A stretch of DNA of 64,000 bases, from assembly GCF_947623445.1 (NCBI RefSeq), contig NC_135243.1, positions 21,274,479 to 21,338,478 on the forward strand, given 5' to 3'. Under the pieces are notes generated by a model. That model ran no database searches and was not told the DNA's origin. It saw only the letters and a list, made by a program, of their open reading frames with translations. Source of the DNA: Clavelina lepadiformis. Its lineage: Eukaryota; Chordata; Ascidiacea; Aplousobranchia; Clavelinidae. Every line of letters begins with the position of its first letter. Position 1 is the stretch's first letter. This document shows positions 25,724 to 37,111 of the stretch, in pieces. The translations under genes were made by a program, and so were the position numbers.

Positions 25724-26250
25724 TATCGATTAATCTGAACTAATCTAAAACTGTTGCTGTGTAACTTATCTTAAGGAATGGTTCAGTGTTTCTTTAACAA
25801 TATTTCAAAAATTCAATAATTTTTCAATATTTATTGAAAATATTACCAAGCTCTAAGCTAAAATACGATCTTTTCATTCTCAATAGAAATATTAATGACT
25901 AGCAACTACATACAGTACATTCAAAAATTTACAGTTTGTTCAGTTGGTATGTAATCTACATGCATGAAAAGGAAAACATCGTACGTGGATGCCAATTTGT
26001 TCAGAAACAACTTTTTACACTTTGAAAATACATTGCTGGATACTATAGTATATACTATATACTATAATTTGCTAACTGGTAAAAAAGACTCTTAACTTCT
26101 AGCTTTTTCCACAAGAGTACTGCCACAATCTTTGCTTGTTTACACAAAAATGTCACAGTTAATCCTACATTTTAAAATACATCATTTTATTTGAATGCAT
26201 TTTAATTAAAATTACTTATTACCTCTAAGATTTACATAAAATTCGACAAA

Positions 26251-28831
26251 TAACGACTAATAATTACTGGTAATAACGTCAATATTACACCAATCTGCCT
26301 CTTGCATTTAATTTTAACTACGTTTTTACTCGGAAGGAAGTCATACAAACAATCATTTGGTTTGACATTCTGTAATTTAAAAAAATTGGCTTTGGAATTA
26401 ATCGGTCCACAGTTCTCAGGGTTCAGATAACAAGACACAGACTTAGTACAACAATTAGTTAAACATTTTATAAAATAGAAACCCTCATCAATCAATTCTA
26501 TAACAAACTTTTATGTACTTCCACTTGGTAACCATATTTACATAAAACAACATATACTTGTACTGTAATAGGGAGACCGTGGCAACAAATTCCTGCTTTT
26601 AACCTCAACAAAATTTACTCAAACAGTATAAAGTATATGATCATGGCCAGCACGTTCATATACATTAGAAAAAAGAGGAAAAGTAAATGGCGACCGCGAC
26701 TTCTCATATTTGCTTTTGAAACGCATATTGTAACACATGTCTTGCCAAATAATTGTGTTTCAATTTCTCCCACTTTAACGTCCAGTTATAAAACCGTAAA
26801 GTGCCTCCTCAATGTTAAGTCACCTACTTCACGAGCCAGCTAATAATCGAAAAAACTTAATAAAACGGTTTCATTGAATTAAAACAATTCACTTACAGGT
26901 ATATGTACCACGTGACACGATCCTGTAAACACGGTATAAAATATCATAACTAGCTGGTTCAAGCACCAAATAGCATTAAATAACCAGAATCTTCTTTCAC
27001 GAGCCATCCTAATGATTAATAATATTTACTGAATAAAACGAAAACATACGCTACAGATTCTGTGTTACAATGAATGCTACTTGCCTTTCGATAAGTAAAA
27101 TGCGGTGAAAGGTGCAAAGTATTCAAATAAATGTATTCATGGGAAATGGGCAAAATTAATTTGTACATTTTTGTGTTACCTACAGTTATGTTAGAATCGT
27201 ATTTTTGTTAAACGTAGACATTTCAAACTATAGTTCTAACCAACAACTGACAGACAACTGACACATTGTTTCGAAGTTCCCATTGCTAGTGATAAAACTC
27301 TGCGTTCACCTTTTTACTTTAAACTGGTTTTTAAGAAATATTTGTTTTAATTTGTCAAGCAGTGTGTATTTAACTTTTCCAAACATGCCATTGTCATAAA
27401 CTACAGTGGTTGCTACAATTTAGGCTTTCATAAAACATCAAATCCTACACCTGGAATGCAGCTAAGCAATATCGAAGACTTTTATTGTTAATTACAGTTA
27501 ATTTAAGCTTCAAAAGAAAATACTCATACTAGTTGGAGTCTGTCCGCTTTTTTTATCCATTTCTGTTATCAATTTCAGCTCTAAGCTCTGCATAGATACA
27601 GCATAGAAGCTAACTGATTTTCTCGTGCACAAGAATGCCGATTGATTCATTTCCGTTATGGAGTCTTTTCAATAGGCACGTTTATGAAATATTTCGACAC
27701 ATGAATGCCTTAATTATCTGAATACGTCTACGATCTTCATTGAATCGTTTACAATACTTTAAAGAATTCTGAACTGTATAGCATGCGATCGGTGTACTAT
27801 TAAGTTAAACAATCTGTATCCCGACGTTTGTCAACAATTCCCACAGTTTCATTTCAAACCAACTGACAACTATAGGCAGAGTTTATCATTGTGTTTCTAG
27901 CACAGATATATACAACACACTTCGTTTTTTAAACAACAGCGGCATTTACTGGGAAACAACTTATTTCTATTGATCGAACAGACTTGAAAACGCTAAAGTT
28001 TGTTGTTATGACTGGTTAGGTGAGTGTGCGCTCAAACAGTCGTCAGATATTGGAAAAAAACTTTATTCAAAATCCTTTTTCCCACTATACAACATAAAAC
28101 TGTAAGCACATTTTTTGTAAAGTAATCATTACCATAATATTTTCAAGATATTAGTTCAATTAAACCATGTGCATTTGTATGCAGTATATTTAGGTATTTT
28201 GTTTCGTATCATTACCTCACATAAAATGAATCTGGATTGTCAAATAAGAATGCATAGCTTAGAAAATGCAAGTTTTAAAACTCGATTGCTGACTTTAAAC
28301 TTAAACAAAGTTTTGAAACTTTTTTGAAGTCGGTAAAGAATTTGGGGTAAAAAAAGCGAAAGGTATTATAGCACAAAATATAATGAAAAAACGTCTGCGT
28401 AAACAAATATCTCAAAAAATCTCAAAATATCTCAAAAACTTATCTCAAAACTTAAAAATCGCACAAAATTGATGCCATTTTTGCAACGTTGTATTTGCAA
28501 CAGATAACAATATAAAAGGTCATTCATAAAAAAATTACACACAACAAAAAATGAAATATTGCGACATTTGTTTATATTTCTTGCTGGTTTTGCTGGTACT
28601 ATTTATATCTCGTCTGGCCTTTTGATGAAAAATGGAATAAAATGCATTTGGCAACATCATTGTATGATTATATTTATGGCACACCACAACTCTTACAGAA
28701 CCGTCTATTTTGCTGCGATATTAATTAACCGTAATATAAATAACTTTACATTTCTGATATTGACTGAACGATATTAAAATCTGCATGTTTTAAGCGTCGA
28801 ATAAACTTTATGACTTGTGTCATTCAAACTT
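26251..28831. other. Spacer with weak exon-like signals
   Basis: No supported gene. A minus-strand frame at 26502-26232, just after a ttatag acceptor, is Cys-rich (CLTNCCTKSVSC...NPENCG). A separate minus-strand ATG at 27007 leads a hydrophobic 37-codon stretch ending at a CCT|GTAAGT donor at 26897, which resembles a signal-peptide exon. Their phases do not join directly, and an intermediate exon was not found. They could belong to an unrecognised secreted protein gene or be chance. The rest is AT-rich with no other signal; 28559-28777 (+) looks like a chance frame. Confidence 0.25.
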
Positions 28832-30898
28832 TTAGCCCACTTCAGAGTTTTCAATTGAAAAATCGATTCGAAAGTCTTTTTCACTTTCAACCGAGTGCAA
28901 AATTTCCGAAAGCCCTGGGCTAACTTCCTTCAGTATTTCCGGGCTGGCATTTAAGGTCTTCTCGAGGGCAACCACCATGCGACTGAGAGAGACTATATAA
29001 TTGTGAGCCAGGGTTTAGGTTTCAATTTTGGAAAGATTCCGGTCGTGCTTTACCCGTGGGAAGATGTCCCTTAGGGCTTGAAAAGCGTCGTTCAGTTGGT
29101 GCATTCGTAATCTTTCCCTTTCGTTGCTTTGTAAGCGCTTCAAGTTGCGCGGTTCACAATCTGATGGGTTCGCTGCTGACGGAGCAGCCGCCATGTTGTG
29201 AGCGCGCAGCTTTCGAGCGATACCCGACATCACTGTGCTGGCCACAGTCTTCAAGGAAGCGAATCTTGACGTCGCTTCCGGTATCTCTAGGCCAGGTTTC
29301 GATGAATTGCTGTAAACCAGCGAAAATGTTTTAGAATCTTGATTTGCGCAGACCACGATATAAATAATGGTTTATATATATATACATACATATATATATT
29401 CTTTGTATAGGCTATATATCTATATGCTTAAATTACACGTTATATATCCGTACTACGTCAAGTTATCAAGTATAATTGTAGTATTTGGTTGTTCATTAAA
29501 ACGTGAGCTATATATTTTTAGTTTCATTTATGTTTTTATGTAAAATGGTAATTTATGACCACAAATCCAGGCAAGCTGGTATAGGATATTGATGCGTAAG
29601 TGCATACATACACCAGACCATTCAGATTGATTTACAAGCAACAAGAACCTGGAGATTGCTATTGAATGTGTCCAATACTCAAGAAAAAAATAATCTTTGC
29701 TTACTATCTTGATAAAGATATTTCGTTGATGAGCGCTTCCTTCATGTCAGATACGCTTTGAGAACACGCCTTCTGTCCGAAAAAACTTCTACCAGAATCA
29801 TTTAGTGGATCCTCTTCCGATGCTGCAGATTTTTTTCTTTTCCGCTGCGTCCACTCACTCGCCTCTTCCAAGCATGCTCTGCTGTTGGCATACTTAGGGG
29901 AGAGCGTTGTGTAATGGGTACCAGTGTTACTGAAATTCTTGTTTACCAATTGGTAACTGGCTGGTTGGGCTGGGTACGATTTAGTGGTCAACAGAAAAAT
30001 GGGCAGGAGGTTTAAAAACGAATTGACTGGACTATCGACTGGAGGTGTTGGCGCAATGGAATGCTTTTGTTTAGCAAATACCGGCTTTAGTTCGTTCCAC
30101 ATGTACTCATCCTGTTGTGCTTCGGTTTTGATGGAACGCTTCAATGAATTAGTGTCGACGAAATGTCTTGCAAAGCTGTCATGATTTGTACCGTTTCTTT
30201 GGGAGAGATAGGTTTTTCTCTTGGCAACGTGCGAAATTCGGCATAAGGTTTCATCGATGCAAAGCTGCAAGAGTAGTTCGGTCGGTCGGTGGGATAGATA
30301 GCGTTTTTGTTCATGTTGGCGCTGGAATACAGCAGGGATTTGTCCATAACGATCCAATCGTTTGCTGTCACATCGCCTGACTTATTTTCCAAGGTGAAAC
30401 CAGTTTCGCCGGACGAAATCTTTGGCAAGTAGCCGATGTTTGCGAGAGTATTGCCGGGGTAAAACATCTCGCTGTTCTCGAGGTTCGAGTTCCTTCTTTC
30501 GTTTCTAGTAAAATAGTATCGAGGAAATCCACGTCTACCTCGCCGGGTTCCGACGACGAGCCGGCGGTGCCATGAAAATCGCTGGCATCGCTTTGGTACA
30601 AGGAAACATCTGAGTCGACGCCGCTTTGGTTTGAAATCACGTCGTCGTTGGACGCGAGTACAGCCGCGGCCGTTGTGACGGAAATTTTCCCAGAACTTGG
30701 GCAAACCCCCAAACAGCCTTGCCCAGCATATCGACCCAAGTCATGCCGTAGCATCATGCATTGTCCACTTGACTTGTACTGCCCCCTGTTGCTTTTTTTC
30801 TCGAGATTTGAGTTTACCGCCATCAACAACGGCACGTGCTGAAGCTCGATAACATCACCCTTATGTAAATTTGGAGACGCTCCGAGATTACTGTGCAT
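28832..30898 (-). CDS. Mist1/BHLHA15-like bHLH transcription factor, frames disrupted
   Basis: The second exon (29309-28832) holds a class A bHLH: basic region and helix 1 [18 protein letters not shown], then [23 protein letters not shown], and helix 2 [10 protein letters not shown]. This matches the Mist1/Dimmed group, which drive secretory-cell maturation through E-boxes. An in-frame TAA (29015-29017) falls exactly where family members have Leu after KIET; beyond it the frame continues to TAA at 28832. Exon 1 (30898-29705, acidic and Ser-rich) starts [10 protein letters not shown] and ends at an AGATA|GTAAGC donor that fits the exon 2 acceptor in phase. Within exon 1 the coding-like frame changes twice, near 30500 and 30165, with no room for introns. 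Together these suggest either a decaying gene or consensus errors in this assembly. The bHLH identity is firm; functionality is doubtful. Confidence 0.7.
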
Positions 30899-31860
30899 CT
30901 TTGAACAGTGCTAAACGCAACAACCTTGCAAGTTCGCGGGGCGGAAAAATCTATATCAGTCTGTTTAATCCTAAACTCTGATCGGTTCTATACATTTCGC
31001 TGTCCGGTGAGGAATAAGAACCACAGAGTAATCAATTCTGTGCAGCGTTTCCTCTGTTGTGACAGATAAACGAAAGACTACGTTTCTTCACCGACAACTG
31101 AGCTTTCCTTTCCGAATGACTGATGGCAATTCTAAGACAGAGAAATGACGATTCGATGGCAAGTCGTTCTTTTCCTAGAAGTTAAAGATAATTCCTAACT
31201 CTGCCAAAACGGATGAGGATTTCTGCTGGTTTTCGCTATGTACGATTTCGTATATGATTTATCGTCGACGCTATTTTTAATTTTAACGAGAAAAACCTTA
31301 ACCTTAATCGATTTCCCAATGCCGTTGTTGTTTTATCGCCTGAACTTATGCCATTCATTCATACTCAGTTTGGCCTGGATAAATGGGAAGACATGTTTTT
31401 TGGCAGCAAGCATTACTTCCTGGCGCCAATAAGGAGGAAAAAGTTTGTATAAACTCTTAAAGTTGTTAACTGGTTTGGGATAGGATGAACCCCATTGTAC
31501 AAACTTAGGAAGCGGACATTGTTCACATACTTATCCTACCCGTTATAACACCGTTTGCTCATAGAAAGTAGGCTGGCATAGCAAGGCGTCTTTTTTTTGC
31601 TCGGTTTGACGTGCCTTTGTGTTTTCTGCCTTCGGCCGGAGGCATTGATAATTGTGATTGCGCCTTGCCCGTTGGCGAACGTGTCATTCTACCGATGCTT
31701 GTACTGCTGTGTAGACGTGCTCACTTTTTACCATTTTATGAAATACAATCCTATAGTTAACTGCAGGTCCCTTCGAACCAGCACTAGAAAAAGGCCGGTA
31801 ACATTTGGCCAGCACGGCAGGACCTATAAAGAAAGTGATCTGAACCGAAATTTTTCCGCG
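30899..31860. other. Upstream flank of the bHLH gene, no gene recognised
   Basis: The promoter and 5' UTR of the minus-strand bHLH gene should lie at the left end. An open frame begins at 31597 (+) and runs into the gag-like fossil, but its first 85 or so residues show no domain. No tRNA, promoter motif or repeat stands out. Confidence 0.4.
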
Positions 31861-33226
31861 ATGAATTTTTTTTGCCCTCCTCCGAAGTTTGAACTTGGAA
31901 AAAGTTTTAGCTCGTTGTTATCAACGTTTGAAAGTTTCTGTGACAGTGTGGACGCAACAGCAGCTGCTCGAAAACATGCTTTTGTTACAGATTTTCTATT
32001 GCCAGGTCCTTCTCCACCGCTTTCACGGCCTACTCAAAGCCAACAAGCCTCTTTTAATGAAGTCCGATTGTATTTCGATAACAGATAAAAACACTCCGCT
32101 TTTGCTTTTGGGGCTTGACTTTCGGTGCACACGTTTTACAATAAAATAGTAAAATATAATAAAGCAACCAGGGCAGTTCTGAGTGACCAACAAACACGAC
32201 AGGTCCTCTTCCAAAACGCCCATACCACGACTGCCATGAAAGCCACCTTTTTCTCGCCAGCTCACCTCTCCCGCCTGAAGCCCATACGGGAGACCAACCG
32301 AAAACAGGACACGTATGAAACTGCACTGGACCACATCAAAACACTTGAGGCGGTATAAACAACGTGAAAAAACAGTGGACAAGCGAAATCAATAAAATCA
32401 GATCATCAAGAGAAATAACAAACAGAATAAAAGTTAACTGATAATTAAGGAAAACAAAAGCGTGGGAAGATGCACGTAAACAAACAAACAATAGTGCGAA
32501 ATATTATTTCGCCACACTTTTATGCTCAGTTTACCGAAAGAGGTGAAGTTGGAAATGAAATGCAAAGGTGCAGAGTTAGGCACCATGAACTACGAAGAAC
32601 TAAAGTCCAAAGCTGAGGAAGTTGCTTGTTGCTCACTTCGATGTAACAAGGCTAAACAACAGCTTATACAAAGAATCCAAGCATTAGGTGAAACGAATCG
32701 AAGTTACGTCAACGCCCTTGTCAATTTGGGAGCAATTGCATACCCGAATCCGGAAGAGGAAAGTACGAAGAATGAAGAATCTTGTATAAAGCTTTAATAG
32801 CTGGACTGCGTAACAAACATGAAGCAAAAAGGCTGGTCACGTGCAACATGGAGGTACAGTGTCCAAAAATTTTTAGATGCTGTCAAAAAACTATTAATGA
32901 TGGAACCTGCGCATGTGCAACAACACGTTTCCAAAATACAGCCAATAAAGCAAGGCCCATCAGCTTTCGAGGAAATGAAACAAATGGTCCAGGATCTGCG
33001 GCAGGAAGTTGACACCTTGCGTGAATCACTATCGGAGATATCGCGGAGGTCATGTCTTAACCACAATCATCCCTTTCGCCCCCGGGAATCACGCACGTGT
33101 TTTGCATGCGGAGAAAGAGGACACATCAGTCGATATTGTCTTCAACGCAACCGCCAGGGAAACGCCAACGGGGCGGGTACAGGTGTCCACCCCTGAATCC
33201 ATCACCACAGCCAAAATGAGTGAAAA
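31861..33226 (+). mobile_element. Gag-like retroelement fossil with CCHC zinc knuckle, broken
   Basis: A gag-like protein starts at MNFFCPPPKFELGKSF (31861). A zinc knuckle of the C-x2-C-x4-H-x4-C type (CFACGERGHISRYC) lies near 33100, after a coiled-coil-like segment, as in retroelement nucleocapsids. No protease, reverse transcriptase or integrase follows, because the sequence stops at the duplication boundary near 33227. The fossil is interrupted by a later LTR insertion (31983-32516) and has a few other breaks. The family is not resolved; a Ty3/Gypsy- or BEL-type gag is plausible. It is older than the LTR inside it. Confidence 0.6.
31983..32516 (+). repeat. Solo LTR-like insertion within the gag fossil (534 bp)
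   Basis: The unit starts TGTTACAG and ends TTTCGCCACA, so it has TG...CA ends. It is flanked by the 4-bp duplication cttt (31979-31982 and 32517-32520). A second copy of the same unit lies at 33380-33914. With no internal region attached, it reads as a solo LTR left by recombination. It lies within the older gag-like fossil. The orientation is arbitrary. Confidence 0.65.
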
Positions 33227-33379
33227 TTTAACCAGCGTGTGAAGCTGTAAAGATTTCTGCTAAACCGAAATTAATTCCGTCTAAATCCGCTACATTTAAA
33301 ATGTTCACAATATTTAAGTTAATTTTTGTTCACAACTGATGATTGAAGATCCGATCAGTTGAAAAGGATTTAATGAAAC

Positions 33380-33914
33380 TGTTACAGATTTTCTATTGCC
33401 AGGTCCCTCTCCACCGCTTTCACGGCCCACTCAAAGCCAACAAGCCTCTTTTAACGTAGTGAGATTGTATTTCGATATCAGATTAAAAGCACTCCACTCC
33501 GCTTTTGGGGCTTGACTTACGGTGCACACGTTTTACAATCAAAATTGTAAAATATAATAAAGCAACCAGGGCAGTTCTGAGTGACCAACATCCACGACAG
33601 GTCCTCTTCCTAACCGCCCATACCACGACTGCATGAAAGCCACGTTTTTCTCGCCAGCTCACCTTTCCCGCCTGAAGCCCATACGGGAGACCAACCGAAA
33701 ACAGGACACGTATGAATCTGCACTGGACCACATCAAAACACTTGAGGCGGTATAAACAACGTGAAAAAACAGTGGACAAGCGAAATCAATACAATCAGAT
33801 CATCAAGAGAAACAACAAACAGAATAAAAGTTAAATGATAACTTAAGCAAACAAAAGCGTGGGAAGATGCACGAAAAACAAACAAACAATAGTGCGAAAT
33901 ATTATTTCGCCACA
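33380..33914 (+). repeat. Second copy of the solo LTR-like unit (535 bp)
   Basis: This copy has the same TGTTACAG...CGCCACA ends and the same length as 31983-32516, with scattered differences. It is flanked by the duplication aaac (33376-33379 and 33915-33918). Copy A at about 20096-20104 has the uninterrupted sequence aatgaaacttttc, so this is a separate insertion into copy B and not the 3' LTR of an element shared with the first unit. Confidence 0.7.
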
Positions 33915-36277
33915 AAACTTTTCATTTTACTGATTTCAAAACGCTACTCTTTGGATTTTACTGCACCGCTAAGTGCAAAGTGTTTTCAGGAATTACAACG
34001 ATCTTTTGAGCTCTTCCAACGATCACTAAAAATTTGCACTTTTGCAGCTTTAGCATAAAATTAGCAGTTAGTTTTTAAAAGTCGCGGTTTCTTAAAGGTT
34101 TTTAGTGGTTGCCAATTAAGTCAAAGGTTAAAAAGCTGGAAACGCTCTGATGTACACGCGACGTTATCGTTATCATTGTCATATGAAAAATATTTTTTGT
34201 AATAATACATTGTTTATTTAAACTTGGCAACGGGCATCGGTTCTAAACTTTGTTCCTGCACTTGTTAAAGCCGGCCCAAAGCCTGCTAACCCTGACAAAC
34301 TGAAAAATTTAACACATTTTTAATTCCAATATTTTGCTATTCTTAGTAATTATACCGTGTTATTATCACATATCCACAAATTATTGTCATCGCTTTTGCC
34401 ATTTAATAAATTTCCTTTAACGTTTAAGTAAAACTTACAATCAAAATGAAGATAGCAACCAAATTTTCTATAAAGACAAAAGACTGTTTGACACTCAAAT
34501 CCTAAACAATATGTCTGCAACAAACACAAGTCAGGTATTGACTAAAATTCATTTAGCGACTAATTTATGGTGGGAAAATACAAAGTCAAATATTGCTGAC
34601 AAGTCAGCAAGCATTTTTAATGCTTAAATTGTCATCTATCTTACACCAGCAAAAGCAACAATGAAACGATGTCAAACGTCTAAAATCTGCATTTCAGTTT
34701 GTCAATATTTGACTTCCAAGCAAAAGAAACACTAAAAATAAAAATTTAAATCCGCCACAATATAGCGGTTGTGATAAACAATACTATCATTTAACTTTTG
34801 AAAAATCTAATCACTAAAAGAAACGTTATTTGACAGTAAAATTTGATGACGCTACGAACAAAACATATCATGCTTTGCCATTAGCATAACGGGTTAGCAT
34901 TCTTCAAAGATTTACAGGATAAAAGGTTCTTTAAAGTTTTTATAAAATGAGCTCTACTCTTTACTTATATAGGCGACCTCGGTTTCCAGCCAGTCACATC
35001 ATTTCGCCACAACTTGTCGTTTTTAAGTATAAAGCACAAAAACAATGCACACAATGAATTGTTTGTTACGCAAATATAAGATTAAACAGACTCTTTAAAA
35101 TGTGTTATTTAAAGCAAGATATTGTACAAAGGTGAACATTTGTTCAACCTTATACATAGGAAAGCTGCCCTCGTGACCAGCTTCATTTCTACCGAACCCT
35201 TTGTACGAAGGAGATTCAATGGATGATGTGAGAACAATCGTCTCTCCAGCGGAGAAAGGAAGTTCCCCTTTGCCACCAGAAAAATCTTCAACCGCCCGAT
35301 AAGTTAGGGGAAGTCCCCGATGATAATGCATTCGATGATCGATCGAGCGTGACTTAAAAGTGGCGTCGCTCGAAGAATGCATGAGCTGCGTAATAAGACG
35401 TCCGACCTGTTCGACAAAAAATAAATGAATAAAAAAACTTGAAACAAATGATCCAAACACAAGAGAGCCTCATAAATTCATACGCTCGTGTGGAATTATA
35501 AACTAAATACCTCCGGTTAAACATCAAATCTTAATTACGAAACACTTACGTTAGAACTGTATGTCCCGACGAAATAGTCGCTTTCTGATAAAATCATTAA
35601 ATCACAGACTATCGCAACAAGTTCATCTTCTGTCTGTCGGCTTTGGACAGTTTGTTTCATATCTTTTAATAACTTTTTATCGTCGACAGTATTATACACA
35701 AAGTCGTAGTTAGGATACTTGTTACCAAACGGAAGTTTTCAGTAAAATGTTCATAACTTGCCTGAAAAAACTACACTGTAGTTGGTGTGAGTGCTATGTG
35801 CTGTACCCATAGTAGACATATAATTACTTATTACGGGCGTCCGGTATCACACTCGCTAGGTCGTCGCTCGCAACATAAACTCGTCTCGTATAATTGCTTG
35901 CGTTTCCTACTTGGCTATTATACCAGGCAACAACAGGATCCTGCAAATAGAGTGTCTAAACATATAAAGACAAAATTTATTTATTACGAAAAGACGACTT
36001 TTGTTAACAAAAGTACAAAAGAAGAAAAATGATAATTAAAACTCACCATATATTCTTCAATTTCGAATTTTCTTGCCTCTTTTACAAGTTTGTCTGTTCT
36101 TCGAACGTGAATGCTGCAATGAAACAGTTAATGCTTTGTATACATGTAGCTTATAAAGGTTCTACATGAAAATTGTTATATTGTTTAGTCTAAGTCTTTA
36201 ACCATTGAACATTTGTAACGAAAGTTATTGTATAATATTCAGCTTATTCTGCTTTTGTGGTCCAAATGCTTTTTCTT

Positions 36278-36562
36278 GCGTGACCCGACACCTTATCGAA
36301 AGACACTTTATCGAACGACACTTAATCGAACGACACTTTATCGAAAGACACTTAATCGAACGACACCTGATCGAAACGACACCTGATCGAAACGACAGTT
36401 GATCGAAAGACACTTTATCGAACCGAAAGTTGATCAAACGACACTTTATCGAACCGACAGTTAATCAAAACGACAGTTGATCGAACGACACTTTATCGAA
36501 CCGACAGTTCAAGCAAATTTTTGCGTGTTTCTCAAACATTGAAACAATGGGTCATTGTGATG
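36278..36562 (+). repeat. Left TIR of the MULE, built of about 16-bp tandem units
   Basis: About a dozen imperfect units of the form CGACACTTTATCGAA (variants cttaatcg, cctgatcg, agttgatcg) run from 36287 to about 36510. A 50-bp non-repetitive segment follows (ttcaagcaa...cattgtgat) that matches the right TIR in inverse orientation. TCGA recurs in nearly every unit. Such arrays may be transposase-binding sites in MULE ends. Confidence 0.85.
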
Positions 36563-37111
36563 TTCAGCTATCTGTCCATGTTTGTTTGATAAAGTTAGAT
36601 TTTGTAATTTTTGAGATATTGTGATATTTATATAATTTTGCTCTCTCTCCGCATTGAAACGTATTACTCATTTACGCACCAATAACTTGACTAACTATTC
36701 TTTTTCGTTCTCTTTTCACAGCGGGGGCGCGGCGTAACAAGAAGAATTTATAGAAATGTGTCACTTTTAGAAATACCTAATTTACACTAAATTCACTTTC
36801 TTTAGTTTTACAATTATGATGTATACAGGAAGCCAGATGATGTTTCTACTAACCTGTAATAATCTCATCGTCTACGACGCATAGGTTTCTAGTAATTAAC
36901 GATTGCAAATGTGTGTGCGGGGTTGGCCACACCTAGTTTTTTTAGTAAACTCGCGAGCCTGGTTAGGATAGGGTTAAAAGATCCACAATTTATTGAAACA
37001 ACTGACGATATGCACTGTTAAAAGAACGACAATTTATTAAAAGAACTGACAACATGCACTGTTAAAAGCACGACAACTGACGAAGTGCACATTTCAATCG
37101 CATTCATTTAA

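Larger units (their letters stand above)
19947..26250. repeat. Segmental duplication copy A (about 6.3 kb)
   Basis: This segment is highly similar along its length to 33227-48895 once the insertions in that copy are removed. The similarity starts at accagcgtgt (19951 and 33231) and fades after acttattac (about 26220 and 48870). Both copies run in the same direction, with about 7 kb between them. It contains the intact FUT8-like gene and flanks. It has one private insertion (24922-25723), whose empty site is at about 45773 in copy B. Confidence 0.88.

Noticed and set aside
29360-29410. TA/CATA simple repeats near the bHLH gene, and CATA repeats near 58486
   Set aside because: Ordinary microsatellites with no further structure.
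32023-33779. Minus-strand open frames in the two solo LTR copies (such as 32023-32382 and 33483-33779)
   Set aside because: They occur in both copies of a non-coding LTR-like repeat and have no recognisable domain.
31983-33914. Direct repeats taken as the LTRs of one complete retrotransposon
   Set aside because: Each repeat has its own target duplication, and the right copy has an empty site in the paralogous segment, so they are independent solo LTRs.
36278-36520. Regular short repeats resembling a CRISPR array
   Set aside because: Units are contiguous with no unique spacers, have an inverted counterpart at 39425-39650, and belong to the MULE ends.
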